The translations under genes were made by a program, and so were the position numbers. A DNA stretch of 58,736 nucleotides from an uncultured Spirochaetaceae bacterium (GTDB lineage: Bacteria > Spirochaetota > Spirochaetia > Sphaerochaetales > Sphaerochaetaceae). Of this stretch, positions 42,901 to 50,845 are shown in pieces (position 1 is the first letter of the stretch; every line of letters starts with the position of its first letter). The notes below the pieces were generated by a model. It searched no databases, was not told where the DNA came from, and saw only the letters and a program-made list of their open reading frames with translations. Location of the stretch: NCBI GenBank assembly GCA_944392985.1, contig CALXYL010000014.1, positions 1 to 58,736 of the forward strand, read 5' to 3'.

Positions 42901-42924
42901 TTCCAATCCTCCTCGTGTATTCTT

Positions 42925-44364
42925 CTATTTTCCTTTATTAGACAATGAATAATAAAGACTTATATATTCCTCAGCTGATCTATCCCAGCTCAGATCCTCC
43001 GTCATGGCACGCCTGATCGCCTTCCTCATCCCTTCCTTGTCGGCGTAGAAATCGACAGCCCTCTTCACCGCATCGATGATGGATTCCGAAGAGAGGTTCT
43101 CCATAAGGAATCCCGTGCCTGTATCGGGATGCTCTGTCAGATCGACGATCGTATCAGCGAGCCCTCCCGTCCTGTGGGCAACCGGAAGCGTGCCGTAGTG
43201 AAGCGAATACATCTGATTGAGGCCGCAAGGTTCGTAACGCGAGGGCATCAGGAAGAAATCCGCGGCACCTTCAGCCTCATGCGCCGTTGTGCTGCTGAAT
43301 GCGATCTTCACGCTGAGGTTGGGATAACGCCCAGCCATCTCCATCAGCTTTTCCTCGTAGTGCCTGTCGCCTGTGCCTATGATGATCATCTGCATCGAGC
43401 CAGTGAGGAGCAGCTCCTCCAGCACTGGATGGTTGCCGCCAAGGAGTTCTGCGTAGCCTTTCTGGTCTGCAAGGCGCGATACCATGGAGAAAAGCGGAAT
43501 CGATGGATCCACATCAAGCCCCGCTTCCTTCTGGACCCTTGCCTTGAGCGCGGCCTTGCCTGAGAGATCCCTTGAGGAGTAGTGCTCGGGGAAGAAGCTG
43601 TCGGCCTTTGGATTCCATTCATGCGTATCCATTCCGTTGAGGATTCCTGAAAGATCGCCGCTTCTCTCCCTCAGCAGCCAGTCGAGGCCGCAGCCGTATT
43701 TCTCTGTCTGTATCTCCCTCGCATATGTCGGTGAGACTGTCGTGATCCTGTCAGCGCACTCAAGCCCGCCTTTGAGCATGTTGAGCCGTTCGCTGCCGGC
43801 ATTGCCGGAGAACATCTCCTGCGGGAGGCGGTCTGCGCCGAAAACGGCATCGAAACGGGAGAAATCCCCTTGGTATGCAAGATTGTGGATCGTGAATACC
43901 GTCTTTGCCTTCTCGCCGGCTTCCTTGAGGTAGAAAGGAACGAATCCCGCAGTCCAGTCATGGCAATGGACGATGTCAGCCTTCCAGCCGGAAGCCTTCG
44001 GGTAGAGCGCGGCCGCCTTGGCAAAGAGCATGAAGCGCTCCGCGTTGTCAGGATAGGGCGTGAATGACGTGTCGCCGTAGATACCCTTCCTCTCGGTGAA
44101 ATACGGATGGACAAGGCCGATGTACTCCACGCCGCTTACCTTCCGTGAAAGCGTTGAGACGGCAATCTCACCGCTCAGCATCGGGACTGTGTAGGATGTG
44201 TCCTTCCTGAATCCCTTCCGGTTTATGAATGAGTACATCGGCATGAATATACGCACATTCTCTCCCTTCTTTGCCAGAGCAGGGGAGAGCGCGCCTAAAA
44301 CATCAGCCAGTCCCCCCGATTTTGAGAAGGGGACAGCCTCACTTGAAACCATCAGGATATTCAT
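42925..44364 (-). CDS. glgA: Glycogen synthase (ADP-glucose)
   Basis: 479 residues, GT5 family. The ADP-glucose-binding KSGGLADVLGALSPAL near the N-terminus, VHCHDWTAGFVPFYL, AYQGDFSRF, and the C-terminal nucleotide site RYEPCGLNQMYSLHYGTLP and TGGLADTI are diagnostic. It extends alpha-1,4-glucan and forms an operon with glgC. CAGGA lies just before the ATG. Confidence 0.97.
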   Translation of the reverse strand: MNILMVSSEAVPFSKSGGLADVLGALSPALAKKGENVRIFMPMYSFINRKGFRKDTSYTVPMLSGEIAVSTLSRKVSGVEYIGLVHPYFTERKGIYGDTSFTPYPDNAERFMLFAKAAALYPKASGWKADIVHCHDWTAGFVPFYLKEAGEKAKTVFTIHNLAYQGDFSRFDAVFGADRLPQEMFSGNAGSERLNMLKGGLECADRITTVSPTYAREIQTEKYGCGLDWLLRERSGDLSGILNGMDTHEWNPKADSFFPEHYSSRDLSGKAALKARVQKEAGLDVDPSIPLFSMVSRLADQKGYAELLGGNHPVLEELLLTGSMQMIIIGTGDRHYEEKLMEMAGRYPNLSVKIAFSSTTAHEAEGAADFFLMPSRYEPCGLNQMYSLHYGTLPVAHRTGGLADTIVDLTEHPDTGTGFLMENLSSESIIDAVKRAVDFYADKEGMRKAIRRAMTEDLSWDRSAEEYISLYYSLSNKGK

Positions 44365-44400
44365 ATTCCTGATTATCCTTCACACTGTTGCCAAAGGCAA

Positions 44401-44452
44401 GGAAAAAACGACGCGCAGAATGGCATTTAACGCGTACAATGGGCGTTTTTCC
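44401..44452 (-). terminator. Probable terminator of the trxB operon
   Basis: Minus-strand GGAAAAACG and CGTTTTTTCC frame an inner ACGCG/CGCGT hairpin; a run of six T is included. It lies between trxB and glgA. Confidence 0.5.
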
Positions 44453-44464
44453 TGGCTGCAGAAC

Positions 44465-45367
44465 CTATGCCTTCAGTGACTGGATGTATTCATCGGCACT
44501 ATGGGCTGCGAGGGCTCCGTCCCCTGCCGCGGTGACGACCTGCCTGAATGGCGTGTCCCTCACATCCCCTGCCGCAAAAAGGCCTGGGACTGATGTCCTC
44601 ATGCCGGAGTCAGTCACGACAAAGCCACCTGAAAGCTCTGCGAAACCTTCAAGCAGCTCTGAATTCGGCGTGATCCCGACGAAGATGAAAGCCGCATCTG
44701 CAGGAAGCTCCTCTCCGCTTGTCAGAGTGAGTGAGGAGACGGTCTTTCCATTGCCGTTGATGCTCAGGACGTTCCTGTTCATATGGAGGATGATGTTGCC
44801 AGCGGCCCTGACCCTGTCCTGCAGTGCCTTCTGCCCCCTGAACTCATCCCTCCGGTGTATGAGATGCACTTCCCGTCCGATGCGTGAGAGATAGAGGGCA
44901 TCGGTGAGGGCTGTGTCCCCTCCGCCTACGACTGCGATGCTTTTCCCTTTGAAGAACGGCCCGTCGCATGTGGCGCAGTAGCTGACGCCCTTGCCCTGGT
45001 ATTCCTCCTCTCCTGGACATCCAAGATGGCGGTGTCGTGCGCCGGATGCGAAGATGACCGCCTTCGCCCTGATTGCATCGCTGTCTGTGGTGACGATGAA
45101 TGTGCTTCCTTCCTTTGTGATCGACTTCGCTTCCATGAATTCGATGCGCACCCCGAATGAAGCGGCCTGCTTCTCAAAGGACTCCGCGAGCGCATATCCA
45201 GACATGCTGCCCGCTCCGGGGTAGTTCTCGATCTCGTGGATGTAGAGAAGCTGTCCACCCGGGGCAAGGGAGTCGATCGCGATGACGCTGTAGCCAGCAC
45301 GGGCAGAGTATCCAGCCGCCGCCAGTCCCGCCGGTCCGCATCCTATGACAAGTACATCACACTCCAT
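44465..45367 (-). CDS. trxB: Thioredoxin reductase
   Basis: 300 residues. FAD-binding VLVIGCGPAGLAAAGYSAR and GGQL, redox-active YCATCDGPFF, NADPH-binding VVGGGDTALTDALYLS and C-terminal AAGDVRDTPFRQVVTAAGDG. It reduces thioredoxin with NADPH. Last gene of the TPR-tsaE-tsaB-trxB set; it overlaps tsaB by 11 nt. Confidence 0.95.
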   Translation of the reverse strand: MECDVLVIGCGPAGLAAAGYSARAGYSVIAIDSLAPGGQLLYIHEIENYPGAGSMSGYALAESFEKQAASFGVRIEFMEAKSITKEGSTFIVTTDSDAIRAKAVIFASGARHRHLGCPGEEEYQGKGVSYCATCDGPFFKGKSIAVVGGGDTALTDALYLSRIGREVHLIHRRDEFRGQKALQDRVRAAGNIILHMNRNVLSINGNGKTVSSLTLTSGEELPADAAFIFVGITPNSELLEGFAELSGGFVVTDSGMRTSVPGLFAAGDVRDTPFRQVVTAAGDGALAAHSADEYIQSLKA

Positions 45368-46058
45368 CCTTCCTCTCCTTCATCCTGCGCTCCAGCGCTT
45401 CCTCTGCATCGGAACGTCTGATGTAAACGGGGCCTTCGCCCGGATCATCAGCGCCTTCTTCCATGAATTTCCTCCTGCCAAGGGCAAGGAATGCCTTCGA
45501 GAGATTCCTCGGCGCCTCGCCGTCGACAAGGATCCTTATGCGGCTGTCCTCTTCAAGCAGCCTCTGGGCGAATGCTGCCGCATCAGGGCCGGTGATGAGC
45601 GTCGGCATATCCTCCTTCCTGATTGCATCAATGACATCCCCGGTGTTTCCATCGGTGTCAGGGATGATCGTGCATCCCCCCTTCTTCATGGAAAGATAGT
45701 ATCTCTGCTTCTTCGCGTCGATCACAGAGAGTACCGCTCCCGGATAGAAACTGACAGCCTCTGCTGTCGCATCCAGCGTCGGAACGGAGACAAGTGGGAT
45801 TGAGAGGGCGGAGGAGATGCCTTTCATGGAGGCCATCCCGATCCTCAGTCCGGTGAATGATCCCGGTCCTTTTGCCGTGATCAGGAGATCGAGATCCTTC
45901 ATCGTGATCCCGGCCCTGCTGAGCAGTGCCTCAATCTCAGGAAGAAGATCCTCTGAATGCCTGAATGCGCCGCTTACGAGGCGCTCCTCATATGAAGTGT
46001 CGGTGGAGAGGGCTATCGAAAGCGTCTCCGTTGATGTATCAGATAAGAGAACATTCAT
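45357..46058 (-). CDS. tsaB: tRNA t6A biosynthesis protein TsaB
   Basis: 233 residues, ASKHA fold. LLSDTSTETLSIAL, HSEDLLPEIEALL and the family signature ITAKGPGSFTGLRIGMASMKG are clear. TsaB is the scaffold partner of TsaD in adding threonylcarbamoyl to tRNA A37. It overlaps tsaE by 20 nt upstream and trxB downstream. Confidence 0.95.
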   Translation of the reverse strand: MNVLLSDTSTETLSIALSTDTSYEERLVSGAFRHSEDLLPEIEALLSRAGITMKDLDLLITAKGPGSFTGLRIGMASMKGISSALSIPLVSVPTLDATAEAVSFYPGAVLSVIDAKKQRYYLSMKKGGCTIIPDTDGNTGDVIDAIRKEDMPTLITGPDAAAFAQRLLEEDSRIRILVDGEAPRNLSKAFLALGRRKFMEEGADDPGEGPVYIRRSDAEEALERRMKERKDGV

Positions 46059-46467
46059 GGCTTCCTCCTTCTATCGTGATCTCCCTTGATCCGTCGCTGA
46101 GGATGCCGATGCTGACGCGGAAGGCCGAGCGTGGCATCATCGTTCCGATCTTCTCTGCCCATTCTATCAGCGTGATTCCATCTGGATAGAGGAATTCCTC
46201 TCCTCCCATCGACTCGAACTCATCCTCTCCTGAGAGCCTGTAGAGATCAAGGTGGTAGAGCTTCTCAGTTCCATCATATTCCTGTACAAGGGTAAACGTC
46301 GGGGAGACGATCGCCTCCTGGATGCCCAGGGCGCGTGCAATGCCTTTCGCGAGCACTGTCTTTCCGGCTCCGAGGGAACCGATGAGCGAGACGGTATCGC
46401 CACGCCTGAGCTCCTTCCCGAATCTGTATCCTATATCCTCTGTCTCTTTCTCAGAATGGGAGATCAT
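46039..46467 (-). CDS. tsaE: tRNA t6A biosynthesis ATPase TsaE
   Basis: 142 residues. P-loop SLIGSLGAGKTVLAKGIARAL, SPTFTLVQEYDG, YHLDLYRL and ITLIEWAEKIG are typical of TsaE. It drives the TsaB-TsaD cycle with ATP. AAGGAGG overlaps the preceding TPR stop region; ATGs at 46470 and 46467 are adjacent and 46467 has the better spacing. Confidence 0.95.
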   Translation of the reverse strand: MISHSEKETEDIGYRFGKELRRGDTVSLIGSLGAGKTVLAKGIARALGIQEAIVSPTFTLVQEYDGTEKLYHLDLYRLSGEDEFESMGGEEFLYPDGITLIEWAEKIGTMMPRSAFRVSIGILSDGSREITIEGGSHECSLI

Positions 46468-46478
46468 CATTCCTCCTT

Positions 46479-47756
46479 TCAATGATGGTGATGGTGGCCG
46501 CAGTTGCACTCATCCTCTTCAGGGATTCCATCCTTCTCGATCTCTGCAATCTCCGCGGCATAGGCATCGTCATCATCATCTTCTTCCTTGCTGTCCTTCG
46601 AGTCATCATGGACGATTTCCTCGTGTATGAGATCCCCGATCCTATCGCCTGTCCTCTTCTCGTACTCCCCGATCAGGTTCTTCACGATGCTGTCATCTCC
46701 GGAGAGGTAACGGGCCTTCTCAAGGTACTCCCTGGCCTCATCGAAGCGTCCATCCTGCAGGTAGAGGTAGGCGAGGTTGGAGGCGACTGTGAGGTTCTCG
46801 GGGTCGAGATCAGCAGCTGTCTCAAGATATGTCTCGGCAAGCGTCCTGTCGCCGATCTCAAGCTCAGAGATCGAAAGCTCGTTGTAGATATCAGCGGAGC
46901 GTTCACCAAGCTCAAGGCATTTCATCAGATCCTTGCGGGCATCCTCGTATCTGCCGTTCTTGCGCTCTGCCCATGCACGGAGGAAGTAGCCGTTCCATAC
47001 ACCGCTGTTGCGGCTGATGAATGAGGAGGCGGCCTCTATTGCCTTGTCATTCTCCCCGAGCATTATGAAGTCGTATGCCTCCTTGATCGCCTCGTCGTTG
47101 GCAAGCTGGAGATCGATCCGTGACATGAGCTTCTTCATCTCCTGCTTCTTCTCCCCCTCCTCGGCGACGCGCATGTAGCGTTCAAGGTACTCCCTTGCCT
47201 CCTCAAGGTTGCCCATGAAGGCCTCGAATGAGGATATCTCCGCCAGCACTTCAGGGTTCTCCCCAAAGCGTCTGAGGCCATCGGAGAGCGTGTGCTTTGC
47301 ACGAAGGAGGAATCCATCCTCCATCTCCTCGTCGCCCCTGTCGCGTGCATCGACGGCAGCCGCCGAATAAAGCGTCGCGAGATTGATGCAGGATGCGGAC
47401 TGCGGAAGCAGGTGGTAGACGGCAAGGAAGAGCTCCTCAGCAAAGCTGTAGTCCTTCTGCTGCTCCTTCGCGATCGCTGCCTGGCAGAGCTTCTCCGGCA
47501 GTGTCGGATCAATGGTAAAGACGAAATCCTTGTAATACTGGACATCCTTGTGGTTCTCGTCGTATGCGATGAGCGTAAGCATCCCGGAGACGATCGATTC
47601 CAGCGATATCCCATCGGCTGTGAGTCGTGTCTCGCCCTCCCTGAGCTGGACAGGCAGCATGATGCCAGGATCGAGCCTGAACGTATCGCTTTCGACGCGC
47701 ATTCCCTTCGGGACCTTGATGTATCTGATGGATCTGAGGCTTTCTTCCTTCTTCAT
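46479..47756 (-). CDS. TPR-repeat protein with acidic C-terminus and poly-His tail
   Basis: 425 residues, no known family beyond TPR. An N-terminal globular part (about 1-95) is followed by at least six TPR-like helix pairs (for example AEELFLAVYHLLPQSASCIN, AETYLETAADLDPENLTVAS, FDEAREYLEKARYLSGDD). The tail is very acidic (KEEDDDDDAYAAE) and ends EECNCG-type residues then five His: CNCGHHHHH. That end could bind Zn or Ni. No signal peptide, so cytoplasmic. It heads the tsaE-tsaB-trxB operon and directly follows the 6S RNA gene. Confidence 0.8.
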   Translation of the reverse strand: MKKEESLRSIRYIKVPKGMRVESDTFRLDPGIMLPVQLREGETRLTADGISLESIVSGMLTLIAYDENHKDVQYYKDFVFTIDPTLPEKLCQAAIAKEQQKDYSFAEELFLAVYHLLPQSASCINLATLYSAAAVDARDRGDEEMEDGFLLRAKHTLSDGLRRFGENPEVLAEISSFEAFMGNLEEAREYLERYMRVAEEGEKKQEMKKLMSRIDLQLANDEAIKEAYDFIMLGENDKAIEAASSFISRNSGVWNGYFLRAWAERKNGRYEDARKDLMKCLELGERSADIYNELSISELEIGDRTLAETYLETAADLDPENLTVASNLAYLYLQDGRFDEAREYLEKARYLSGDDSIVKNLIGEYEKRTGDRIGDLIHEEIVHDDSKDSKEEDDDDDAYAAEIAEIEKDGIPEEDECNCGHHHHH

Positions 47757-47774
47757 TGGACCCCCGATAAGCAA

Positions 47775-47944
47775 AGAAAAGTCCTATAGATACGGCTGCT
47801 GGTTGCTCTTGAACTATTGTTCAAGGGGGGATCTTTGTTGCCCGCTTTCTGTTCCCATGGGGAGCAATGCCGCTAAGGCTATACCGGATCCCGATTATAT
47901 GGTTTGCTCCAAGAGGCTTCAGATGAGCCGTTCTATAGGTGAGG
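47775..47944 (-). ncRNA. ssrS: 6S RNA
   Basis: On the minus strand CCTATAG-A-ACGGCT at the 5' side pairs with AGCCGT-AT-CTATAGG at the 3' side to close a long rod (47783-47939). An apical stem GGAGCAA/TTGCTCC and the 3'-half hairpin CCTTGAAC-AATA-GTTCAAG followed by GCAACCAGCAGCC correspond to the conserved E. coli 6S segment CCTTGAAC..GTTCAAGG..CAGCC. Length (about 160-170 nt) and rod shape with a central open region fit 6S RNA, which binds RNA polymerase. A T-rich stretch follows. No similarity to SRP RNA or tmRNA is seen. Confidence 0.8.
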
Positions 47945-48005
47945 AAATTCTATCATAGTTTTCCCAAGGGTGGAAGAGAGGGAATGAATCGGCTATCATC
48001 TGGAT

Positions 48006-48473
48006 ATGGAAATGTTCATTTACGGTATCCTTATCGGTCTTGCTGTCGCGGCAGTCATCGCAGCGGTCCTCTCCAGCCGCCTTTCCAGGGTCAGGAAGGA
48101 GAAGGAGAGCGAGGTGCAGAAGTATAAGACGATGCTTACCGATCGCATGGAGCTTGAAGCTGAGGGCCTGAAGAAGGTCAAGGAGGAGAATGAGGAGCTG
48201 AAGCGGATCAACGAGAACCTCCGCGTCTCCCTCATGGCCCTGCGCGACAAGCCGGGGCGCAAGGAGCTCCAGCGCCTCCAGGTGATGCAGAAGGCTGCGG
48301 ATCGTCTGACTCTCAACAGCCCTGGTTTCGGCCCTGTATGGCAGGCGGCTCTGAAGGAGAGCGAGGATGAGTTCCAGAAGGTCTATTCCGGCTTCATGCC
48401 TTTCATAAAGCGCCATATCCCACGCCCAACCGACGCAGCCCTCATCGATGCTCAGGATGACGGCTCTTCCTGA
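48006..48473 (+). CDS. Membrane-anchored coiled-coil protein of unknown function
   Basis: 155 residues, not recognised. One N-terminal transmembrane helix (residues about 4-22), then a basic coiled coil (about 30-75: KEKESEVQKYKTML, EELKRINENLRVSL), then a compact tail with SPGFGPVWQAALKESEDEF. It would sit in the inner membrane facing the cytoplasm. It is divergent from the 6S RNA gene. The 3' end overlaps the convergent barrel gene by 22 bp. Confidence 0.7.
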   Translation: MEMFIYGILIGLAVAAVIAAVLSSRLSRVRKEKESEVQKYKTMLTDRMELEAEGLKKVKEENEELKRINENLRVSLMALRDKPGRKELQRLQVMQKAADRLTLNSPGFGPVWQAALKESEDEFQKVYSGFMPFIKRHIPRPTDAALIDAQDDGSS

Positions 48474-49228
48474 CGGATGGCCTCTGTCTGCCCCTGGAAC
48501 AGCTCCGGCGAGCGCGTCGAGTACCTGTATGTTATATCGCCTGTGTGCTGGCGGAACGTGTGTCCGAGGCTGATGTAGCCTTCTGCCGACATCGGGCTCT
48601 TCTGCCCCTTTGGAAGGAATATGTTCGGGATCATCTCCGCAACGGTATTGCTTTCAGCTTCCTTCCTGTAGGCTGTCGTCGATGTGTTTATCGAGAAGAA
48701 CGTGAACCCGGTATGGACGCCGATCCTTATCGTCGTGTGGCCTTCTAGATCGATCCTTATGCCCATGTCCATATCTGCTCCGAAGTCCATGTTCATCAGG
48801 GTGTGCTGGATGTCAGGATTGCCTGAGCTGCGGGTGAGGTAATCAAGGGTGAATGCGGCCCCCAGTCCCATATACCAGATCGCCTCATCACCGATGGCCT
48901 TGCGGAATGCCGGTCCGAGGTTGAAGGAGAAGATGAACGAACGCTCAAGATTCTCTGCAGCTTCCTCTGGGCTTTCCGATGGATCAGAGAAGATTGACAG
49001 CAGGCTGGAGTAGGGGGCCTGTATTCCCACTCTGATGTATATGCCCGTCCTGGATTCCCCTCCTATGTATCCATATCCTGTGTAGTCCACCCCGATCGCA
49101 TCCCCCTCGAATGACATGAGGGAATCAGCGACAGTCTCGGAGAAAGTGAAGTCGTATCCCGGGAACAGAGCGCCGAAGAGGAGGGAGGGCAGGAAAAGCA
49201 GAATGGCAATCTGGAGGAATCTTCTCAT
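48452..49228 (-). CDS. Predicted outer-membrane beta-barrel protein
   Basis: 258 residues, family not recognised. Signal peptide MRRFLQIAILLFLPSLLFG, then repeated amphipathic strands (GYGYIGGESRTGIYIRVGI, IWYMGLGAAFTLDYL, MGIRIDLEGHTTIRIGVHTG), ending with strand GHTFRQHTGDITYRY and a charged tail. An outer-membrane porin-like role is probable. It is the third type of barrel protein in the window besides the major porin and DUF1207 pair. Confidence 0.7.
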   Translation of the reverse strand: MRRFLQIAILLFLPSLLFGALFPGYDFTFSETVADSLMSFEGDAIGVDYTGYGYIGGESRTGIYIRVGIQAPYSSLLSIFSDPSESPEEAAENLERSFIFSFNLGPAFRKAIGDEAIWYMGLGAAFTLDYLTRSSGNPDIQHTLMNMDFGADMDMGIRIDLEGHTTIRIGVHTGFTFFSINTSTTAYRKEAESNTVAEMIPNIFLPKGQKSPMSAEGYISLGHTFRQHTGDITYRYSTRSPELFQGQTEAIRQEEPSS

Positions 49229-49311
49229 ATCCTAATCGCAATGATTATAACCTTCTTCAGCATCGGGGGGCAATATTGGACAATAGCGCATTCTGAAGGC
49301 ATAATAATGAA

Positions 49312-49346
49312 GAAAACCCCATTCCCATTATGGAAACGAGGTTTTC
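49312..49346 (-). terminator. Terminator downstream of tRNA-Pro
   Basis: Minus-strand GAAAACCTCGTTTCC and GGGAATGGGGTTTTC pair almost fully around ATAAT, followed by a T-rich stretch. Confidence 0.75.
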
Positions 49347-49350
49347 GCAG

Positions 49351-49423
49351 TCGGGATGAATGGACTCGAACCATCGATATCCTGCTCCCAAAGCAGGCGC
49401 CATAGCCGCTAGGCGACATCCCG
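49351..49423 (-). tRNA. tRNA-Pro (TGG anticodon)
   Basis: Full cloverleaf on the minus strand: acceptor CGGGATG/CATCCCG, D arm with TAGCGG, anticodon stem CCTGC/GCAGG around loop TTTGGGA (anticodon TGG), and T arm GGTTCGAGTCC. The discriminator base is A and the CCA end is not encoded. Confidence 0.97.
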
Positions 49424-49447
49424 TAACAGAGGGGGATTATAAGGAAA

Positions 49448-50074
49448 ATGGAATGTACGGTCAACAAGATATGGAGCACTCTTGATTCCTCTTCGCCCAG
49501 AACGATATCCTTCCTCAGCGAGAAGGATCCCTGGCGCTACCTTCTTACCGTGATGCTCTCTGCATCCACGACCGACCGTCAGGCGGAGAAGGCCGCGGCT
49601 TCGCTGTTCGCTCTCTATCCTGATCCTCCTTCCGTGGCTTCGGCTCCCATCCCCATGATAGAGGAGCTTATTCGGCCCGCGGGGCTGTCCCGGTCGAAGG
49701 CACCGAGGCTGAAGGCGGTTTCCTCATATATCGCTATGCATGGTCTGCCTGGCTCCGAGGAGGAGCTGATGTCCCTTCCTGGAATCGGGGAGAAAACAGC
49801 TGCGTGCTATCTCGATCATGTCCTCGGCCTGCCGGCTGTCATCGCCGATACCCATTTCGTCCGTGTTGCAAGACGCCTTGGCTTTACCGACACGGTGGAT
49901 AGGAACAAGGCGGCGAAGGAGATCAGGGAACGCTTTCCGTCATCCGTCTGGAGCCGTATGTCGATGGTGCTCAATCTCCATGGAAGGACTGTATGCAGGC
50001 CATCGCCCCATTGCACTGAATGCCCCGTCAGAGGTCTTTGTCCCTCTTCAGAGGCCTGTAGCGTAGGATCCTGA
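49448..50074 (+). CDS. nth: Endonuclease III
   Basis: 208 residues. HhH motif LPGIGEKTAACYL with the catalytic Lys, catalytic Asp in VIADTHFVRVARRLG, and a [4Fe-4S] set CRPSPHCTECPVRGLC. The first cysteine spacing is five residues rather than the usual six. It removes oxidised pyrimidines and nicks abasic DNA. The start ATG 49448 lies 24 bases past the tRNA gene on the opposite strand. The end overlaps a convergent gene by 47 bp. Confidence 0.93.
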   Translation: MECTVNKIWSTLDSSSPRTISFLSEKDPWRYLLTVMLSASTTDRQAEKAAASLFALYPDPPSVASAPIPMIEELIRPAGLSRSKAPRLKAVSSYIAMHGLPGSEEELMSLPGIGEKTAACYLDHVLGLPAVIADTHFVRVARRLGFTDTVDRNKAAKEIRERFPSSVWSRMSMVLNLHGRTVCRPSPHCTECPVRGLCPSSEACSVGS

Positions 50075-50435
50075 ACGATGATCCGTCGGTTTCGATGAGG
50101 GCAATTCCCTTTATAGTGGTTGCAATCTGCGGAAAGACGTAATCGTGGGCTTCCTTCTTCCATGATACGAAGAGTCCCGGTTCTATCACCGTTCCAGGCA
50201 GTCTGCCATCAAGCACAGGGAGGATGGATGCAATGCCATTCCATAAAGGGCGGCTCCCGATGACCAGCTTCCCGTTTCCTATGTCTATGTGCTTCTGGAA
50301 CAGATCACCTTCAGAAAGGATGATGCATGGAGGCATGGAGTATGGATCATAGTTGCCTGTTACCTGGAAGAAGAGCGTCAGCTCCTTTCTCCAGCTGAGT
50401 CTGGATCCTTCCTCAAGTGTCAGCACCGTCAGCAT
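50028..50435 (-). CDS. Hypothetical protein
   Basis: 135 residues, not recognised. Begins MLTVLTLEEGSRLSWRKEL; contains FFQVTGNYDPYSMPPCIILSE and ends RYRPLKRDKDL. No signal peptide, membrane helix or known motif; the predicted pattern is mostly beta strand with several Pro/Gly turns. GGAGG lies 5 nt before ATG 50435, supporting a real gene. It converges with nth and its start lies next to the rpmB promoter. Confidence 0.6.
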   Translation of the reverse strand: MLTVLTLEEGSRLSWRKELTLFFQVTGNYDPYSMPPCIILSEGDLFQKHIDIGNGKLVIGSRPLWNGIASILPVLDGRLPGTVIEPGLFVSWKKEAHDYVFPQIATTIKGIALIETDGSSFRILRYRPLKRDKDL

Positions 50436-50452
50436 TGCATCCTCCAAGGCTA

Positions 50453-50481
50453 TTTACAAAGATCACCGCTTGAGGTATAGT
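50453..50481 (+). promoter_or_regulatory. Sigma-70-type promoter of rpmB
   Basis: TTTACA, 17 nt, TATAGT; transcription would start about 60 bases before the rpmB ATG. Confidence 0.7.
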
Positions 50482-50550
50482 CTCTTAGCTGTGACTGGCA
50501 ACCCAACGGGAAGCCTCTCGTTCAGATAATAATAGAAGGTGGAAGATAAC

Positions 50551-50781
50551 ATGGCAAGAAGATGTGATATCTGCGGCAAGGGAACTATCTCGGGTAGCAT
50601 CGTACCCCGCAAGGGACAGGCTAAGAAGAAGGGCGGTGTCGGTCAGCATATCGGCGTGACCAAGAAGCGCACATTCAAGCCCAATCTCGTTTCCGTCAAG
50701 GCCCTCATCAACGGTACGCCGAGGACTATCAAGGTCTGCACACGCTGCCTCAGGAGCGGAAAGATCGAGAAGGTCGTATAA
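50551..50781 (+). CDS. rpmB: Ribosomal protein L28
   Basis: 76 residues. RRCDICGKGTISGSIVPRKGQAKK, GVTKKRTFKPNLVSV and VCTRCLRSGKIEKV match L28. Two CxxC pairs (CDIC and CTRC) make this the zinc-binding form. Start ATG 50551 follows a GGAAG ribosome site. It has its own promoter and a strong terminator. Confidence 0.97.
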   Translation: MARRCDICGKGTISGSIVPRKGQAKKKGGVGQHIGVTKKRTFKPNLVSVKALINGTPRTIKVCTRCLRSGKIEKVV

Positions 50782-50802
50782 GAGACTATCGCGAAAGGAA
50801 TG

Positions 50803-50824
50803 GAGCTCCCGAAAGGGAGCTTTT
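50803..50824 (+). terminator. Intrinsic terminator of rpmB
   Basis: GCTCCC, loop GAAA, GGGAGC, TTTT; it lies 22 bases before the thrA ATG. Confidence 0.85.
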
Positions 50825-50845
50825 CCTGAATATGGAGAAAAACCT

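Noticed and set aside
46484-46500. Poly-His stretch as a vector-derived tag
   Set aside because: Only five His, preceded by a natural acidic CNCG tail, in an intact chromosomal operon.
47775-47944. SRP RNA or tmRNA
   Set aside because: No GGAAG-type SRP apical loop and no tRNA-like ends; the terminal pairing and 3' hairpin fit 6S RNA instead.
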